This document shows positions 9,878-23,600 of a stretch of DNA of 64,000 bases, in pieces; position 1 is the first letter of the stretch, and each line of letters opens with the position of its first letter. The DNA comes from Prinsepia uniflora (taxonomy: Eukaryota > Streptophyta > Magnoliopsida > Rosales > Rosaceae), in NCBI GenBank assembly GCA_032719365.1, contig CM064871.1, forward strand, positions 70,722,383 through 70,786,382, given 5' to 3'. The position numbers and the translations under genes were made by a program. The notes beneath the pieces are model-generated. The model made no database searches. It was not told the DNA's origin and worked only from the letters and a program-made list of their open reading frames with translations.

Positions 9878-12618
9878 TGTAACAACCCGTACCTTCAAGA
9901 AGGGTACAATTGTAATTTTGTAAAAGATTTGTATAAAAAGGACGATTTTGCCCTTGTGAATAATGTGCCAAAAGTTAACATTTTGATTTGTAGGTTGAAC
10001 TAGTGTTGACTGTTGACAGTGACGTAGTTTAAGACGTCACGAGTCTGACAGGTGGCATGTCCAATTTGGACAATCGGAGAAAAAGTTATGACGTTCGGAA
10101 GGTTGAGGGCGTTATCGTAATTTTGGCTAAATAGAGGAAAATATTGACTTTTTGTTGGACTTTTGGTTTTCACGTAGACCGAGGACCGTTAGATAGGTCT
10201 CGACGTTCTGAGTACAACGACAGGCGGCACGCTGTCATCGGACGTCGGACGGATTAGTTATAGGTCTGAGAAGTCGAAGGGTAAAATGGTAATTTTGACC
10301 CTAGGAGCATTTTGGTCTTTTCACTTAGGGCCAATCAGATAAGGCCATGTGGGGAAGTGTGACAGGATATTTATGTTTTGGTCCATAGGATGATGGACAC
10401 GTGGGTTGTCACTAGAGGTTTCTAGGAGGGTTTAGTTGTGCACGGTCACAACTTGTCCACTTTTAAACCGTGTATTTTGGGTCGAAGAACAGAAAACAGG
10501 GAGAGGAAATTGTGAGGATTCTTGATCGATTCAGTAAGTGTGTGAGGTTTTGGTGATTGGTGAGAGTGACAGAGAGAAGAAGGGAGCTGGTGACTGGATT
10601 GGAAGTGGAAATCTTGCAAGACATTGCTGTGGTGTGAGGGTTGAATTTTCAGGGAAATAGAGAGGTGTCGAGGGAGTTGGTGGTGGTTGTGCCGTGTGTT
10701 GATCCAATCAAGGCTGAGAGGAAGCTAGGACGACTAAGGGAGACCCAGTGGACACAGAGGTGCACGGCGGTGCGAACGGCGGAGGAAAAATCGACGGTAA
10801 GCCCAAAATCCCCTGTTTTTCCCGTTTTGTTCAATTCAAAAGTCGTGGCTTTTGAGGCTGAGTCGATGGTTTCTGTGAGTTGTGTGAGACTCAGTAGGTT
10901 CCTAGGAGTCGATTAAGGTTAATGCTGTGACGGGGGAGTGTCTGGTTGGCCGGGAACCGAAACAGGGGTTTCAGGTAGTTTTGGTTCGAGCTTGCAGACG
11001 ACGGCTTAGAGGCCGTGATTCCTAGATTTTAGGACTGGAAATGGTTGCTGGGAATTGGACGAAACTTCTGGGATTGAAAGGGGAGCAAGGAATGAGGGAG
11101 AACCGGTCACGCTGGTTCGGTACAGTTGAACCGGCTGACCCGAGGTTGAAGACGACACTGTAGCAGGGGCGTGAAGCCCACGCGCAGCCCCTTTGGGAGG
11201 CGCTTGAGGGCGCGTGCGACAGAGTCTGAGGAACCTTCCAACATGGTTTTTACTCTAATCGATGTAACGAATCTATTGGGACAAGTTTCGTGTTCATCGG
11301 ATATTGGGTCGGGTTTGTTCGAGGATTCGAAGGTTTAGGGTTATAGTTTAAATTACATTTAAAATTCCGAAAAATTGGGGAAAATAAGACAAGTATATTT
11401 AAAGTAATTGTGACCCGATTGTGTGACTTTTTACAGGACGGGACACTCCTGAGACGGTTGAGGAACGTACGGAGCGCGATTGACGCGTACGGATTTGTGA
11501 GTGGACTCCTTCTCTTTTAACGAGCATGCCTAACTGTTTTTATCTACATGTTTTATGTTTTAAGCATGTTTTTATGATCATGGCCTATATTATATCTGTT
11601 TTACTTGTTTGCACGTTTATCGAGGCGATTTCGGGTTTTAGTACGTTTTCCGAGAAATGTTATATATATGATTTTCATGCCATGCTTTTTGTTATTGATT
11701 TTTCTGGGATCATAGTGGATTTTGAAACATGATTTAGCAAACAAGGTTTTCGGTTTTAGAATCAGATTTTGGAAAAACGAAATCTGGTTTTAAAGTGGAA
11801 AAGTGGATTTTCGGATTTGGGTTCGGAATGACGGTTCTGGATGCCGGAATGGCGTTAGACCAGTGGTTTCGGATTCGGGTTTGGATGTGGATTTAAAAAT
11901 GGTTTTCAAATGATTTAGATTGGATTTGCTGGATCTAGATATTGGGTTTAAAGACCCGGATTATGATTGACGGGGGCAGGCCCGGATTGAGTTTAAAGAC
12001 TCGGGAGTTTAAAGACTCGGATATTATGATATTACCCCCGTAGGCCTGTTGAGTTTAAAGACTCGGGAGTTTAAAGACTCGGATTACATTTGAGGCCTGG
12101 ATTGAGTTTAAAGACTCGGATAGACCCAGCAGGTTTGACCAGGACATTACTATTGATACATCTTGCTTTTGTGATACGCTTTTGGAATGCTTACTTACTG
12201 TTTATATCACTGTTTTCTAGTGCTTAGTTAGGCATGCATGTTTTCTTTAAAACGGAGGGAAAATCCTGTTTTGTTTCATAAATTGTTTTCATACGTTTTT
12301 TTTCTTTTGGTCCACTCACGTTTTTCTGGTTTTAAATTACCCTCCAGGTCGTGGTGAAAGCGTCGGGGTGATCGTTGAGGCAGGGACAGAGGCATAGAGC
12401 TTTGCGGCGTTTTTCCGTTGTGTGGATAGCCTAGTAGGATTTTTGTGCCTGTTTTGTATAACACTATGCTCTGTGTTACTGATGTATTACATTTTCTCAC
12501 TGGTCTGATAGTTGTACGTATGGTTTCTTGAGGTTGTTTTGGTACTTTAAGTGTGATTGTCAGACGGGAGCAGGGTTCGTCCCGGTTATCGAGGTGATAA
12601 TCGGGGTGGGTCCTGACA
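9878..12618 (+). mobile_element. 2.74-kb gypsy 3' LTR
   Basis: It starts TGTAACAACCCGTACC directly after the TTAAGGGGGG polypurine tract that follows the integrase, and ends GTGGGTCCTGACA at 12618, giving TG...CA termini. The tail motif GTCAGACGGGAGCAGG is at about 12560. Landmarks are a head with GGCGGCACG modules, a GC-rich inner part with GCGCGTGAAGCCCACGCGCAG (about 11170-11215), and a run of GAGTTTAAAGACTCGG units (about 11945-12125). Small open frames such as 10641-10916 recur in the LTR at 41.6 kb and are not genes. It is the only large LTR here still attached to coding sequence, so it ties the family to Ty3/gypsy chromoviruses. Confidence 0.88.
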
Positions 12619-13801
12619 TAAAACCCCCCAATTGAACTCAAGTTCAAAACGATGTTCATCATCCCAATTCCACTAAACAACCACTGTTTTCCTCAATTGA
12701 ATAGTTAGGGAGCATCGTAGGCTTACCATAGAGAGGATTTTGTGACCAATTCCATCAGAACTTTCCTCCAAAACCACGACTCCAAGCTCGATATTTCTGA
12801 AACTCAGTCGTGACTGTCCATGGCTTCCTAGGCTTCAAGCTTCGATCCCTTGATCTGGATCGACTAAGTGAGGCCCCAGAAGACTGAATTGAGCCTTAAA
12901 TTGTCTTGGGTTGGTCTACATTTCGAATTGGAATTTTGAATTTGTTCAAACATGAACTTCGGGTTTCCAGAGTGTTTTCTCACCCAGTCCACCTGTTTCT
13001 CCTCTCTAACTTCTCTCTAGTTCTATATCCCTTTCAAACGTCCCAGAATGGATCAAATAATTCCATTAATCCCTCCAACTCGACCAGTGCTCTGTTCAAA
13101 TTCTCAAAGGAATAAAACAATTTGCCCGTGCTCTGCACTTCACCAGCCTCAACGGACCCAATGCCCCTCACAAACATAAACAATTCCCTCAGTGCTCTGT
13201 GTTTTCTCCACTCAATCCATTAGCACTCAGCCCAAGCAAGGTTCCATAAACAATGCCTAACCCATGCTCTGTTTTCTGAAAAGAACCCACAGAATCATAC
13301 ATGGATGTCCCAAAATCAACAGCCAAATTACCATTTTGCCCTCACTTGCCAAATTACTAAAATGCCCCTCACGCATCAAGACCCATAACTTGGTCATCTG
13401 AACTCTGATTGACGCTTGCCGTCTGTCTACGGACTCAGGGCATCGAGACCTTCCTAACGATCCTCGGTCCTCGGCCATCGGACCTTCCGGTCAAAAGTCA
13501 ACATTTCCCCCTTTTTGTCCAAATTACGAAAGTGCCCTTGGACTTCCGAACCTCATAACTTTCACCTCGCACGTCGGAATCGAATGTGTCAGCTGTCTAT
13601 GAACTCGTGACGTCCCAATCTACGTCGCGGTCATCGATCAAAGTCCATTTAACCCCTTAAAAATCAACGTTTTACCCACGACTAGGGGCAAAACGGTCAT
13701 TTTGTATCGTTCGTCCGATTCCGCCCAACTAATCACCGATTAACCCCGCTAATCATGATTAGTTACTAATCTAATCCCGGAATTTGGGACGGGTCGTTAC
13801 A
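12619..13801 (-). mobile_element. Truncated large LTR, minus strand
   Basis: On the minus strand it begins TGTAACGACCCGTCCC at 13801, runs through the two head modules and continues to 12619, where it meets the end of the LTR at 12618. Its head closely parallels the plus-strand LTR starting at 60278, including the AGAGCATGGG-type region, which marks a subfamily. No tail is present. Confidence 0.7.
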
Positions 13802-14846
13802 CACCCTCTACCACGTGACGTGTTGATATGACACTACCACGTGTCACCGTGCTAACGCCATTCGATGACGTGGCTTGCTGAAGTCATCATGTGATGTCAC
13901 TCGATGTCATCGACTCGCTTGAGAAGACGACCGGCGCCGCCGTGCGTCATAGTCTGGTCGCTGAAATACCGCCATTATTGGCCGGGTTTTCAAACTTTCA
14001 TAACTCTCTCAATTCTCGACCAAATCTTACGTTCCTCATATCAAAATCTATCTACTCGGGCTTAGAAATTCAAATCTAAACCCAAAATTGAGAGAAAGTA
14101 CCTGCTTTTCATGATATGGGCTTCCAAAGTTTCGGCCAAACTTTAAGTCCATGTCCTGCCCACTCCCGACGTCCAAAACCTTCCATTCTTATCTCTATAG
14201 ACTCCCTTACCTCAAAGAACACAAATATGGGCTTAGATAACAGTTTCAAAGCCTAAAACAAAACACCAAAATCAAGGGGTCACGGGTTACCTTGTTTCCT
14301 CATGGTTTCAAGCCAACCGTCATGGCCTCTGTCACGTCTCTCGCCTTTCTCAGTCTCTCCCTCACTCCCAGTCTCTCTCAGGCAGAAGAAAGGAGAAGGA
14401 TGGTGATGATGGAATGAAAATGGGGTGGGTTTCGAGTTTGGATAAAATGAAAGGGAAAATGGGATGATGCATATATTAAATAAAACGGGCCATAAGGTGG
14501 GTGACAAGTGTCACTCATCCTATGATTCCAAAACATATATTTTGGGTCTCACAAGTCAAACATCAAAAGTCAACTATCTCGATTTTCATGCAATTATGAA
14601 TAGTATAAAAATGATTCTAGACCCATATTTTTCTCGTACGATGCTCGTTTTCGATGTGCCGCCTATCTACGAACTCGCATAATCTCGATCTACGTAATAA
14701 ATCTCGGTCCACGTGCATTTGACATTCCGGATCAAAAGTCAACATTTTCACCCTTAAATCGTAATTTCACCTCGATCGCCTGAAAATCCTCGATATTTCG
14801 CAATTAATCCTTAATTAATCCCGTAGATTTGGGACGGGTCGTTACA
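13802..14846 (-). mobile_element. Truncated large LTR, minus strand (second)
   Basis: It begins on the minus strand at 14846 with TGTAACGACCCGTCCC. It contains the GGGTGACAAGTGTCACTC box near 14500, a purine-rich leader-like stretch (14330-14410) and, near 13802-13910, CACGTG and GATGACGTGG motifs like those in the LTR at 1.2 kb. It probably hosted the insertion of the preceding LTR; target duplications were not found. Confidence 0.65.
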
Positions 14847-15040
14847 ACATCTAACCCTATCTTCCAGGCTCATATGTGTCATATCGAAGTCGACTACCAC
14901 TATGTTTGTGAGAAAGTCATTGGTCATGAACTTCACATTGCCTATGTCTCCTCTCATGATTAGTATGCCGACCTCCTCACCAAAGGGCTCTCTACCTCTC
15001 GGTTCACTTACCTCCTCCCAAGTTGCCGTTAGCCTCTCCT
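14847..15040 (+). pseudogene. Ty1/copia RNase H remnant
   Basis: One frame gives HIEVDYHYVCEKVIGHEL, then YVSSHD, a stop, and YADLLTKGLSTSRFTYLL. These are the last conserved blocks of copia polyproteins (HIEVDYHFVREKV...DLLTKGL). A TAG replaces the usual Gln before ADLLTK. The 5' side was lost to the large LTR ending at 14846. Confidence 0.8.
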
Positions 15041-15355
15041 CCCAAGTTGCCGTTAGCCTCTCCTCCCGTCACCTTGTGGAGCCACAATAGACATCGCTTG
15101 TCTGAACATCTGCAACATCACTCTAGTTCCATCTCTACAACTTCATCATCTCAAGAATCCAGTTCCAACTCTACAACTACCACTTATGAGGATCTTCTCA
15201 CAATTGTCTTCCTTGTTCATATCTTATACTTGTTGCTTATCTCTTAGATTTAGTTTTGTAATCCAACTCTTAATCATGTAACCCTATTTAAATCAATGCA
15301 ATGCATCTAAGAAGATTATTTGAGCCAAACAATCTTTCAGTTTATTTGTTCTGCA
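15041..15355 (+). mobile_element. Probable copia 3' LTR remnant
   Basis: The stretch after the copia frame contains a 24-bp direct repeat (about 15014-15061), a TATTTAAAT-like segment and an ATGCAATGCATCTAAGAAG tail, as in the terminal parts of small copia LTRs. Exact ends were not established. Confidence 0.4.
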
Positions 15356-15553
15356 TGATTAAAGAAAGATGTTACATCAATACTTAGCTCACTAACAATT
15401 GGGTAACTAATGGAACTTTTTTTATTCTTGGCTTCCACGTGTTTACTAATTTGCACATAATCACAAAATATATGAGTTTCATGTTGAAAAACTTATAATT
15501 TAATATTAGAAAATCAAGAATTAAGGAGGTCATAACTCATAAGTTAGCTTAAA

Positions 15554-15841
15554 AAGTGAAGGAGAAGGAGAATGACAAGATTTATTAAGTTATTTTTCGA
15601 TTGGTTGTTCATTATTTTATTTTTACCAAAAAGAAGTTTCCGAGCCTTGGGCCTCTCCCTAGAGTCTAAAACGAGCCTAAAGAGAACAACGTGATTTTGC
15701 CAAGTGAAGGAGAATGACGAAAATTCATTAAGTTATTTTTCTTGTTTATTATTTTATTCCCAAAAATGAAAAAAGTTTCCGGACCTCGGGCCTCTCCGTA
15801 GAGTCCAAAACGAGCCTAAAGAGAACAACGTGATTTTGCCA
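15554..15841 (+). repeat. Tandem ~147/140-bp duplication upstream of importin-9
   Basis: Two adjacent copies, 15554-15701 and 15702-15841, both start AAGTGAAGGAGAA and both end GAACAACGTGATTTTGCCA. They share the GGGCCTCTCC...AGAGTC...AAACGAGCCTAAAGAG block and differ by small indels and substitutions. They lie just upstream of the putative TATA box of the importin-9 gene. Confidence 0.85.
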
Positions 15842-15943
15842 CCCTATATATCTTTGTCGCTACGCAGCGTCAACGAATTTACGGTTATGCCACTGCAGTA
15901 GACTAGAGAGTGTCGGACAATATCGGACTCTCTCCCTAATCCC

Positions 15944-15951
15944 TATATAAA
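15944..15951 (+). promoter_or_regulatory. Putative TATA box of importin-9
   Basis: TATATAAA lies 193 bp before the ATG at 16144, a plausible core promoter with a 5' leader of about 160 nt. This is position-based inference only. Confidence 0.45.
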
Positions 15952-16143
15952 CCAGCCGCCTACCAACTTCAAACGCCCCTACCAAATCTGCCCTCTCCGA
16001 TTCACTTGGAAGCGGGAAAAAAAATGAGCTACTCACACTGAAAGACCTAAAAATTTTCAAAAATATTGTTAGAGAAACAATAAAGACAAAAGCATTTTGT
16101 TTCAACGGTTTGAGAGATTAGGGTTTTTGGCTTTGGAGCTGCG

Positions 16144-17609
16144 ATGGCGAATTTCAGTATCGTCGTGGATGAAGATCAGCAGTGGCTGCTCAATTATCTG
16201 TCTGCTACTCTCGACCCAAACCTCGAGGTCCGCTCTTTCGCCGAAGCTTCGCTTAATCAGGCTTCTCTGCAACCAGGTCCCTCACCTAAAACCCTCTCTT
16301 CAATTAGTTTTCTCATGTTCAATTGCTCAATTTGATGTTAATCCAATCGGCAACCTTTTCATTTCTCATGCTGTCACACAAGCTGCAATTTTGTTTCAAT
16401 TTGATTGGTAATTTGAAAGTCTAGCTGAATTGAGGAAAATGAAGAGAAAATGATAATTTGAAATTCTATCTAAATGCACCTATGAGGTTGCTGATTTGGT
16501 CCCAAATTTCGTCACTGGAGTCAGGCATTCCGAAATTGATTTAACTTCTCTGTCTATAGATCACAGCAACACCTAGAAAATAGAAGTTGTTTGACGGAGT
16601 TTCTAATTGTCTGAAGGTTTCGGAAGTGCATTATCCAAGGTTGCTGCAAACAAGGAGCTCCCACTAGGATTGCGCCAGATATCCTTTTCTTACCATGGTT
16701 TTTCTATTTAGAATCCAGCAATTCCGTGGCTTATAGTTAAATATCTTCTCTTGCTTATATCCTCTCTGATCTTTTCTCTGTCTTAATTGTTTTTTCTTCT
16801 GTTGGACAATGTAAAGAAGATGGGAGTTTGTTTTCTTACCTTTTCCATTCTTCCCCTTGTAAGATGAAAAGGCGTCCTATAGCTATATTTGTATGTAGGA
16901 TTAAAGATCTCGTTGTTTGCTTTTTTTTTTTCCTTTTTTTTTTCTTTTTCATTTCTCCTCTTGTGTGACTTAACATACTTTTACCTAGCTGCTGTCCTTC
17001 TTAAGCAGTTTATTAAGAAACACTGGCATGAGGACGAAGAAGCATTTGAACATCCTGTTGTCTCAAATGACGAGAAGGTATTTTCAGCTGTCGATATTTC
17101 CAAGCACTTTTGTACTTGTCTTCTCTTGTAAAATTTTATCTTTGCCCTGCCTACACTTCCAGAAATTAGGAGGATCCTTTTTCCTTTGAAGCAATGAGTC
17201 TATCACGTTCTTCTAATTTTAATTGCCTACTTTTGTATTATAGCTCTTCTACTTCCCTTTTGCTCTTTGTTGCTCTGGAGTTTCATCTATATGTTTTCTT
17301 AAGTTTTTTGGGCTTACTGATATACAACTACTTCTCCCTCTCTTATCTAATTTGGTCATAATTGCATATTCAGGCAGTTGTACGCAGACTTCTGCTGCTG
17401 TCATTGGATGAGTCTCATGGGAAAATCTGTACAGCAATTAGTATGGCTGTTGCATCTATAGCAGTTTATGACTGGCCAGAGGATTGGCCTGACTTATTAC
17501 CGTACCTACTGAAGTTGATTAATGACCAAACTAACATGAATGGAGGTAAGTTTTTCTTATTCATGACCTGTTCAATCCTCTCTCTGTCTTCTGGAACTCC
17601 GGCCATCTG

Positions 17610-17684
<75 letters not shown>

Positions 17685-20600
17685 CTCTCTCTCTGTTATT
17701 CACACAATCTGCAAGTTTTTTTCTTTCTTTCTCCGCAACTGCTATTTCCAAGAGCAGCCTGTTGAGAATAAGTCTATCAGAAAGACCAAGTTCCTTTAAA
17801 TTGTTTGTTGGGCTGTTTTATGCTTGGGAGTTTATAAGTTCGCTGCTAAAGATTCGTATTTGCATCAAATTTTGTAGTAAATGGCGCTCTAAGGTGCTTG
17901 GCTCTTCTCTCTGTTGACTTGGATGATACAGTGGTTCCAACATTAGTACCGGCTTTGTTCCCATGTTTGCTTACAATCGTATCATCTCCTCAGGTTTGTT
18001 TTTGTTTTTTTATTTTCCTTTTCATTTAATTGTCATTTATATGAGCTCTTCGTAGCACCTGTGCTTCAATTTGTTAGTGGTTTATTTTCAAAAGTAAGGG
18101 TATTAAAGCTCTTTGTACGATTTCTGTTATGTGAACTTGTGTGAGTATAGACATGCTTTCGTACATGAACTCTGATTACGAAATTATTTAAGGAGGAAAC
18201 GGTTTCCATGAAATTTACAGCACTTTCCAATAAATGAGCTTTTACAAATTTGAGATGCTTTACAGATTTATACAAAGAAATTCCATTTATTCCGTTCTTT
18301 GTTGTGGGATTTGTTTGTGCAGGTGTATGAAAAATATTTACGCACAAAATCCGTGTCAATTGTTTATTCTTGTATTTCCATGCTAGGGGTGATGAGTGGT
18401 GTATATAAGGTATTATATTGTCTCTTCTTATTAACTTCCCCAGGATATGATGTGTGGTAAAGTAAGCTTGGTCCATTGTGAATTAACAGATTTAGATGTT
18501 TATGTTCAGACAGAAACCAGTGCATTATTATTGCCAATAGTTAAGCCATGGATGGACCAATTCTCAACAATCCTGAATCATCCAGTGCAATCTGAAGATC
18601 CTGATGATTGGAGCATAAGAATGGAGGTTAGTTTTTCTAATTTGATAAAATTTCTGTCTTGATTTTGTGGTCCCTCAATGTGTATACTCTGCCATTAGTA
18701 TGGGGCATTTGATTTATGGTTTTCTTGGTCCTTCACCATTAGGTACTGAAGTGCTTGAATCAGTTTGTTCAAAACTTCCCTAGCCTTATTGAAAGCGAAT
18801 TTATGAGTAAGTCATATCAACCAATGGGTCGTGCACTTACCATATAAATTCTCATTATGCTCATTGATAAATCTAGTTTCATTTACTTGTGCTGAAAAAT
18901 CTCTGTTTGTTACAGTTATTGTAGGACCTTTGTGGCAAACCTTTATGAGTTCTGTTGGGGTATATGTGCGATCATCTGTTGAAGGCACAGAAGATCCATT
19001 TGATGGAAGATATGATTCTGATGGTGCTGAGATAAGCCTTGACTCCTTTGTCATCCAGGTAGTTGATCTATGTCATTTGCAGTTGCAGGTGCTGTTTTAT
19101 GTACTTGTAGCCTGGTGCAGCACAAAATTATACTGATACAAGTTTCTTGATGTTTCTTAGTGTGTTCGTAATCCGTTTACCAGATTTTTTCAATATTTTT
19201 TTTCTAAATTATATACTTTGCATATACAGTTGTTTGAGTTTTTGTTGACCATTGTGGGTAGTGCGAAACTGGTAAAGGTATGCTCCATATTTAAACCTTT
19301 CTCTACTTGTTGCCTTCCTTGGTACCTACTTTCTTTTAATTATACAAGGTCTTTTCCTCCCCTTTTCTTTTTGTAGGTCATTATGAATAATGTCAAAGAG
19401 TTGACATACTACACCATTGCCTTTCTCCAAATAACAGAACAACAGGTTGGTTTGTGGTGCTTTGCTATTAAGAACATCTTGTCTGTACATTCTTTGAAAT
19501 GGACTCAGTGATCCAGCAGAAAAGTATCACAGGTTGAGACCCCAAAATTAATGAACTTCTAACTCTTTTGCCTGCATAAACACCTTAATGGTTCTAAATA
19601 CTGTTTCCACTGATTAACCAATAATATTTTTGTACCTCTCAGCTAACTTTCATCAGGATGGCTCTCTATTTGACTATTTGAAACTAAACACTGAAACCCA
19701 CTTGGTATTATGATTGTTTAACTCAAATGTGCCCCCCAGTTGGGAACTTATTTCCTCTCATATTACAAATTATATTCCAATCTCATGTTTTTTGTGCTAT
19801 TTAAACCTTCAGTTGAATGTCTTCTTCTAGTATCATTTTCTTTTTATAATTGTCTTTGTATTTTAGGTTAATATTTGGTCAGCGGATGCCAACCAATTTG
19901 TAGCTGATGAGGATGATGATACATATAGCTGTCGTGTTTCTGGTATGCTTGTGCATCTCACATGCCAGTTAATGCTTCTTGTGACAACCATAAATTTGTG
20001 GACTGGAGATTAGATTTTACAGCATTGTATTGATTACAGTTTCATCATGTTGTTTTATCATTGGAGCATGATATGGTCGAATTATGTTGAATTTTGAGTA
20101 AAATGTTGAACTTATACTGAAATTGAAAAAATATGCCAACCAATTTGTAGCTGATGAGGATGATGATACATATAGATGTCACGTTTCTGGTATGCTTGTG
20201 CATCTCACATGCCAGTTAATGCTTCTTGTGACAACCATAAATTTGTGGACTGGAGATTTAGATTTTACAGCATTGTATTGATTACAGTTTCATGATGTTT
20301 TATCATTGGAACATGATAAGGTGAAATTATGTTGAATTTTGAGTAAAATATTGAACTTATACTGAAATTGAAATAAATATATCTTTATAAAATGAGCCCT
20401 GCTAGAAAACATTTGGGTTTTATGGTCAACTGATCCAAATGGATCGCTATGCCAAAAGTCTCCAGAACTTTGAAAAGTAGCTCAATTTGCTGGGAGAACA
20501 ACAATTACACATGCATTTTGATCCATCTCTACCCATGCAAAAAGGGAGATTTTCCTAAGTTCTGAAAAATAAGTTATTTTTATTTCAAGTCATTTGACCC

Positions 20601-23600
20601 TAAAACTCGAAAGAATTTTGCGGAACCCAAACCTAGATTCTACGACCTTCCCACCCTGCCCCAATGCTACTAGAGCTCAGGAGTCGACAAAACAATAACG
20701 AATGATGGTGCTTATCCTGAATTATGTGTTTCTGTAGATGTTCATGTTTAAAAACTATGGTGGTTTTCCTTTTCAGTTTGTATTCATTAATTGGAGTATA
20801 GCGCTGCTTATTTGTCAAAAATAATTATTTATTCTCATTGCTTTGATTAGATTTTATGGTTTAATTATTCTAAATCACTGCTGTAGAAAATTAATCACTG
20901 TGATCATTGATGCTGCTTTATCATAGTCATGTTCTTATGATTTATTTCTTCAATTTTTTACTTTTGTACTCCACAATCTTTATTTCGTTATCTCTGTTGA
21001 ATGTCCAATTTCTTTCTTCTGACCTCCTTGAGCTTTAATAGGACTTTTCCTTTCCAGGTGCACTTTTGCTTGAAGAAGTGGTGAATTATTGTGGTATAGG
21101 AGGAATCAGCACCATTATTGATGCTGCAAAAGAACATTTTAGTGAGTCTCAAAGACAAAAGGATGCTGGTTCTCCAAGTTGGTGGAGGGTAAGTAGAAAA
21201 CATGTTGCCTACGATTGTTCATTTTTCTTCTCTATTAACGCTTTCTTCCCTTGTTTTGTTTGTATGTGCTATCAGATAAGGGAGGCTACTCTCTTTGCTT
21301 TGGCTTCTCTATCAGAACAATTGCTTGACTCAGAGGTTTGTGTTTTTTTCTTCTTATTTAGAAGGGGTAGTTTTAGTGTTTTGGTGAGGTTCTGTTGAGC
21401 TTGGTGCAGCTTATTTTCAATTCTTTTTGGATTTTGTGTAATTTTTTTTTTGGAGTAGATTCGCTCTTGGTATACTATGATCAATTTTAGTTTACAGGAT
21501 TCAGGACTGATTAGAGTTGCCTTAGGAAATTTTCTGGAGCAAATGATCACAGAAGACATTGGATTAGGTTATATTTTCCTGGAAATTACTTCCCCCCCTC
21601 CCCCACTCTTCCCTCAACATAGAAAATAAAACCGCTTCCATCCATTCGTCAGTGAACAATTGCTGTTATTGTGTTGCAGATGTACATCAATATCCCTTTC
21701 TTTATTCTCGTATCTTCTCAACAGTTGCTAAGTTCTCCTCCGTGGTAACCATCACAATATATTTTTCCTTAACTAATTCAAAGTTAAGTCATTTGGAAAT
21801 ATCTTTATAATATTTCTAATATTATACAGATCAGCCATGGAGTTCTTGAACACTTTCTTTATGCTGCTGTCAAAGCCATTGGGATGGATGTGTAACTTTC
21901 CCTCTCTGATTTATCTCTGTACATGAGCAGTCTAATCGAGAACAGGTTATATTAATATGTTTTTCTTGACATTAAATGTTGTCAGGCCTCCACCTGTCAA
22001 AGTAGGTGCCTGTAGGGCACTTTCTGATCTCCTACCTGAAACAAACAAAGGAATAATTCAGCCACATCTTATGAGTTTGTTTTCATCACTATCAGATCTT
22101 CTTAACCAGGTAATTTATGGCTCGCATAAAGCTTAGTGTTTTTGTCATAACTGCTTTAGGAATTCACTATAATTTTGGTTTCAGGCATCTGATGACACTT
22201 TGCACCTGGTACTTGAAACACTGCAAGAGGCAATTAAGGCAGGTAAGTTTTAAAGTCGGAATGAATAATGTATAATTTTTTTTTATCTTGTTAGAATTGA
22301 ATAAATTTGTAAGCTTGCGATATATAAAATAAGTTCTATGATTTATTGTTTCTTTTCTTCTGACTTTAATAGATTGCTTGTCTCCGTACTTTGTTTTTAC
22401 ACTGGTCATAGGTTACGAACAATCGGAATCAATAGAGCCTATCATCTCTCCTGTAGTCCTTAACATGTGGGCATTGCACATTTCAGATCCTTTTATCAGT
22501 ATTGATGCAATAGAGGTTCTGGAGGTAATTATGTGGAGAATTGTTGGTAAATTTCATAAAATATTCAAATGCCAACATTGTTTGAGCGTTTGTATGAATT
22601 TCTAAGTTATGTGTTATAGGCAATCATGGAGGTCGGATGGTTAATCAGTTAAATGATTTCATGTTAAATTAACAATGCTTTTGGTTTTGTTTTAAATTAC
22701 TTACTCCAGGCACTCAAGAATGCTCCTGGTTGTATTCGTCCACTGGTTTCCCGAGCTTTACCATATGTTTGGCCAGTCCTGAATAAAGTATGGCTTGTAC
22801 TAGTGTCTTTATGAATTACATTCTCATTGTGCTTAACTTGTTTTTCTCTTGATGCATATTGATGGTAATTTTCAGCCCCAACAGCAGCCTGCTGGATTAG
22901 TCGCTGGATCCGTGGATCTGGTAACAATGTTATTGAAGGTAAGATATACGTAGTGGATGTCCATCTCTTATTTTCATCTGCTCTTGGCTTTTCAGTTTTA
23001 TGTTTAGGCAGCATCTTGTTGGGTATTACAGGATTATTTTAATTAAGTTTGTCATAGTGTTGGTGCAGAATGCTCCTAGTGATGTGGTGAAAACAATATA
23101 TGATGCCTGTTTTGACGGTGTTATACAAATAGTCCTTCAAAGTGACGATCATAGTGAATTGCAGGTAATCTTCTATGGTTATATCTCTTTCTCTTTTCCT
23201 ACCTCTCCCATACCTAAAGGTTATGCACTACTACATATCTAATGCATATAAGTGTAACTTTGTTCAGAATGCAACAGAATGTTTAGCTGCCTTTGTATCT
23301 GGTGGAAGACAAGATGTGCTTGCTTGGAGTGGTGATTCAGGAAATACAATGAGAAGATTGCTTGACGCAGCTTCAAGGTAACAGTTGCTTTCTCTAGTTG
23401 CATTTTATATTTCTCAATTTTGTAAGTGTTTTGGTTCAGATTTTGTCATGTGCTATGGGACTCAACCAGAAATGGAGTATTGATGGGCACTTTGTAGTTC
23501 CTTCCTCTAAATATTTGTTTGTGGGGGCTGCTCCTAGTGGGTTGTTTTGTTTTTCTTTCCATACCATTTTTTTTAAGGAATTCACGTCGACATCTTTCTT

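Noticed and set aside
10641..10916. Frame shared with 41638-41910 (VVVPCV...RLRETQWT-like)
   Set aside because: Recurs only because both sites are the same LTR segment; stops and indels differ and no retroelement protein is known there.
18066..18476. 136-codon minus-strand frame
   Set aside because: Antisense across importin-9 introns and exon 6; no homology recognised.
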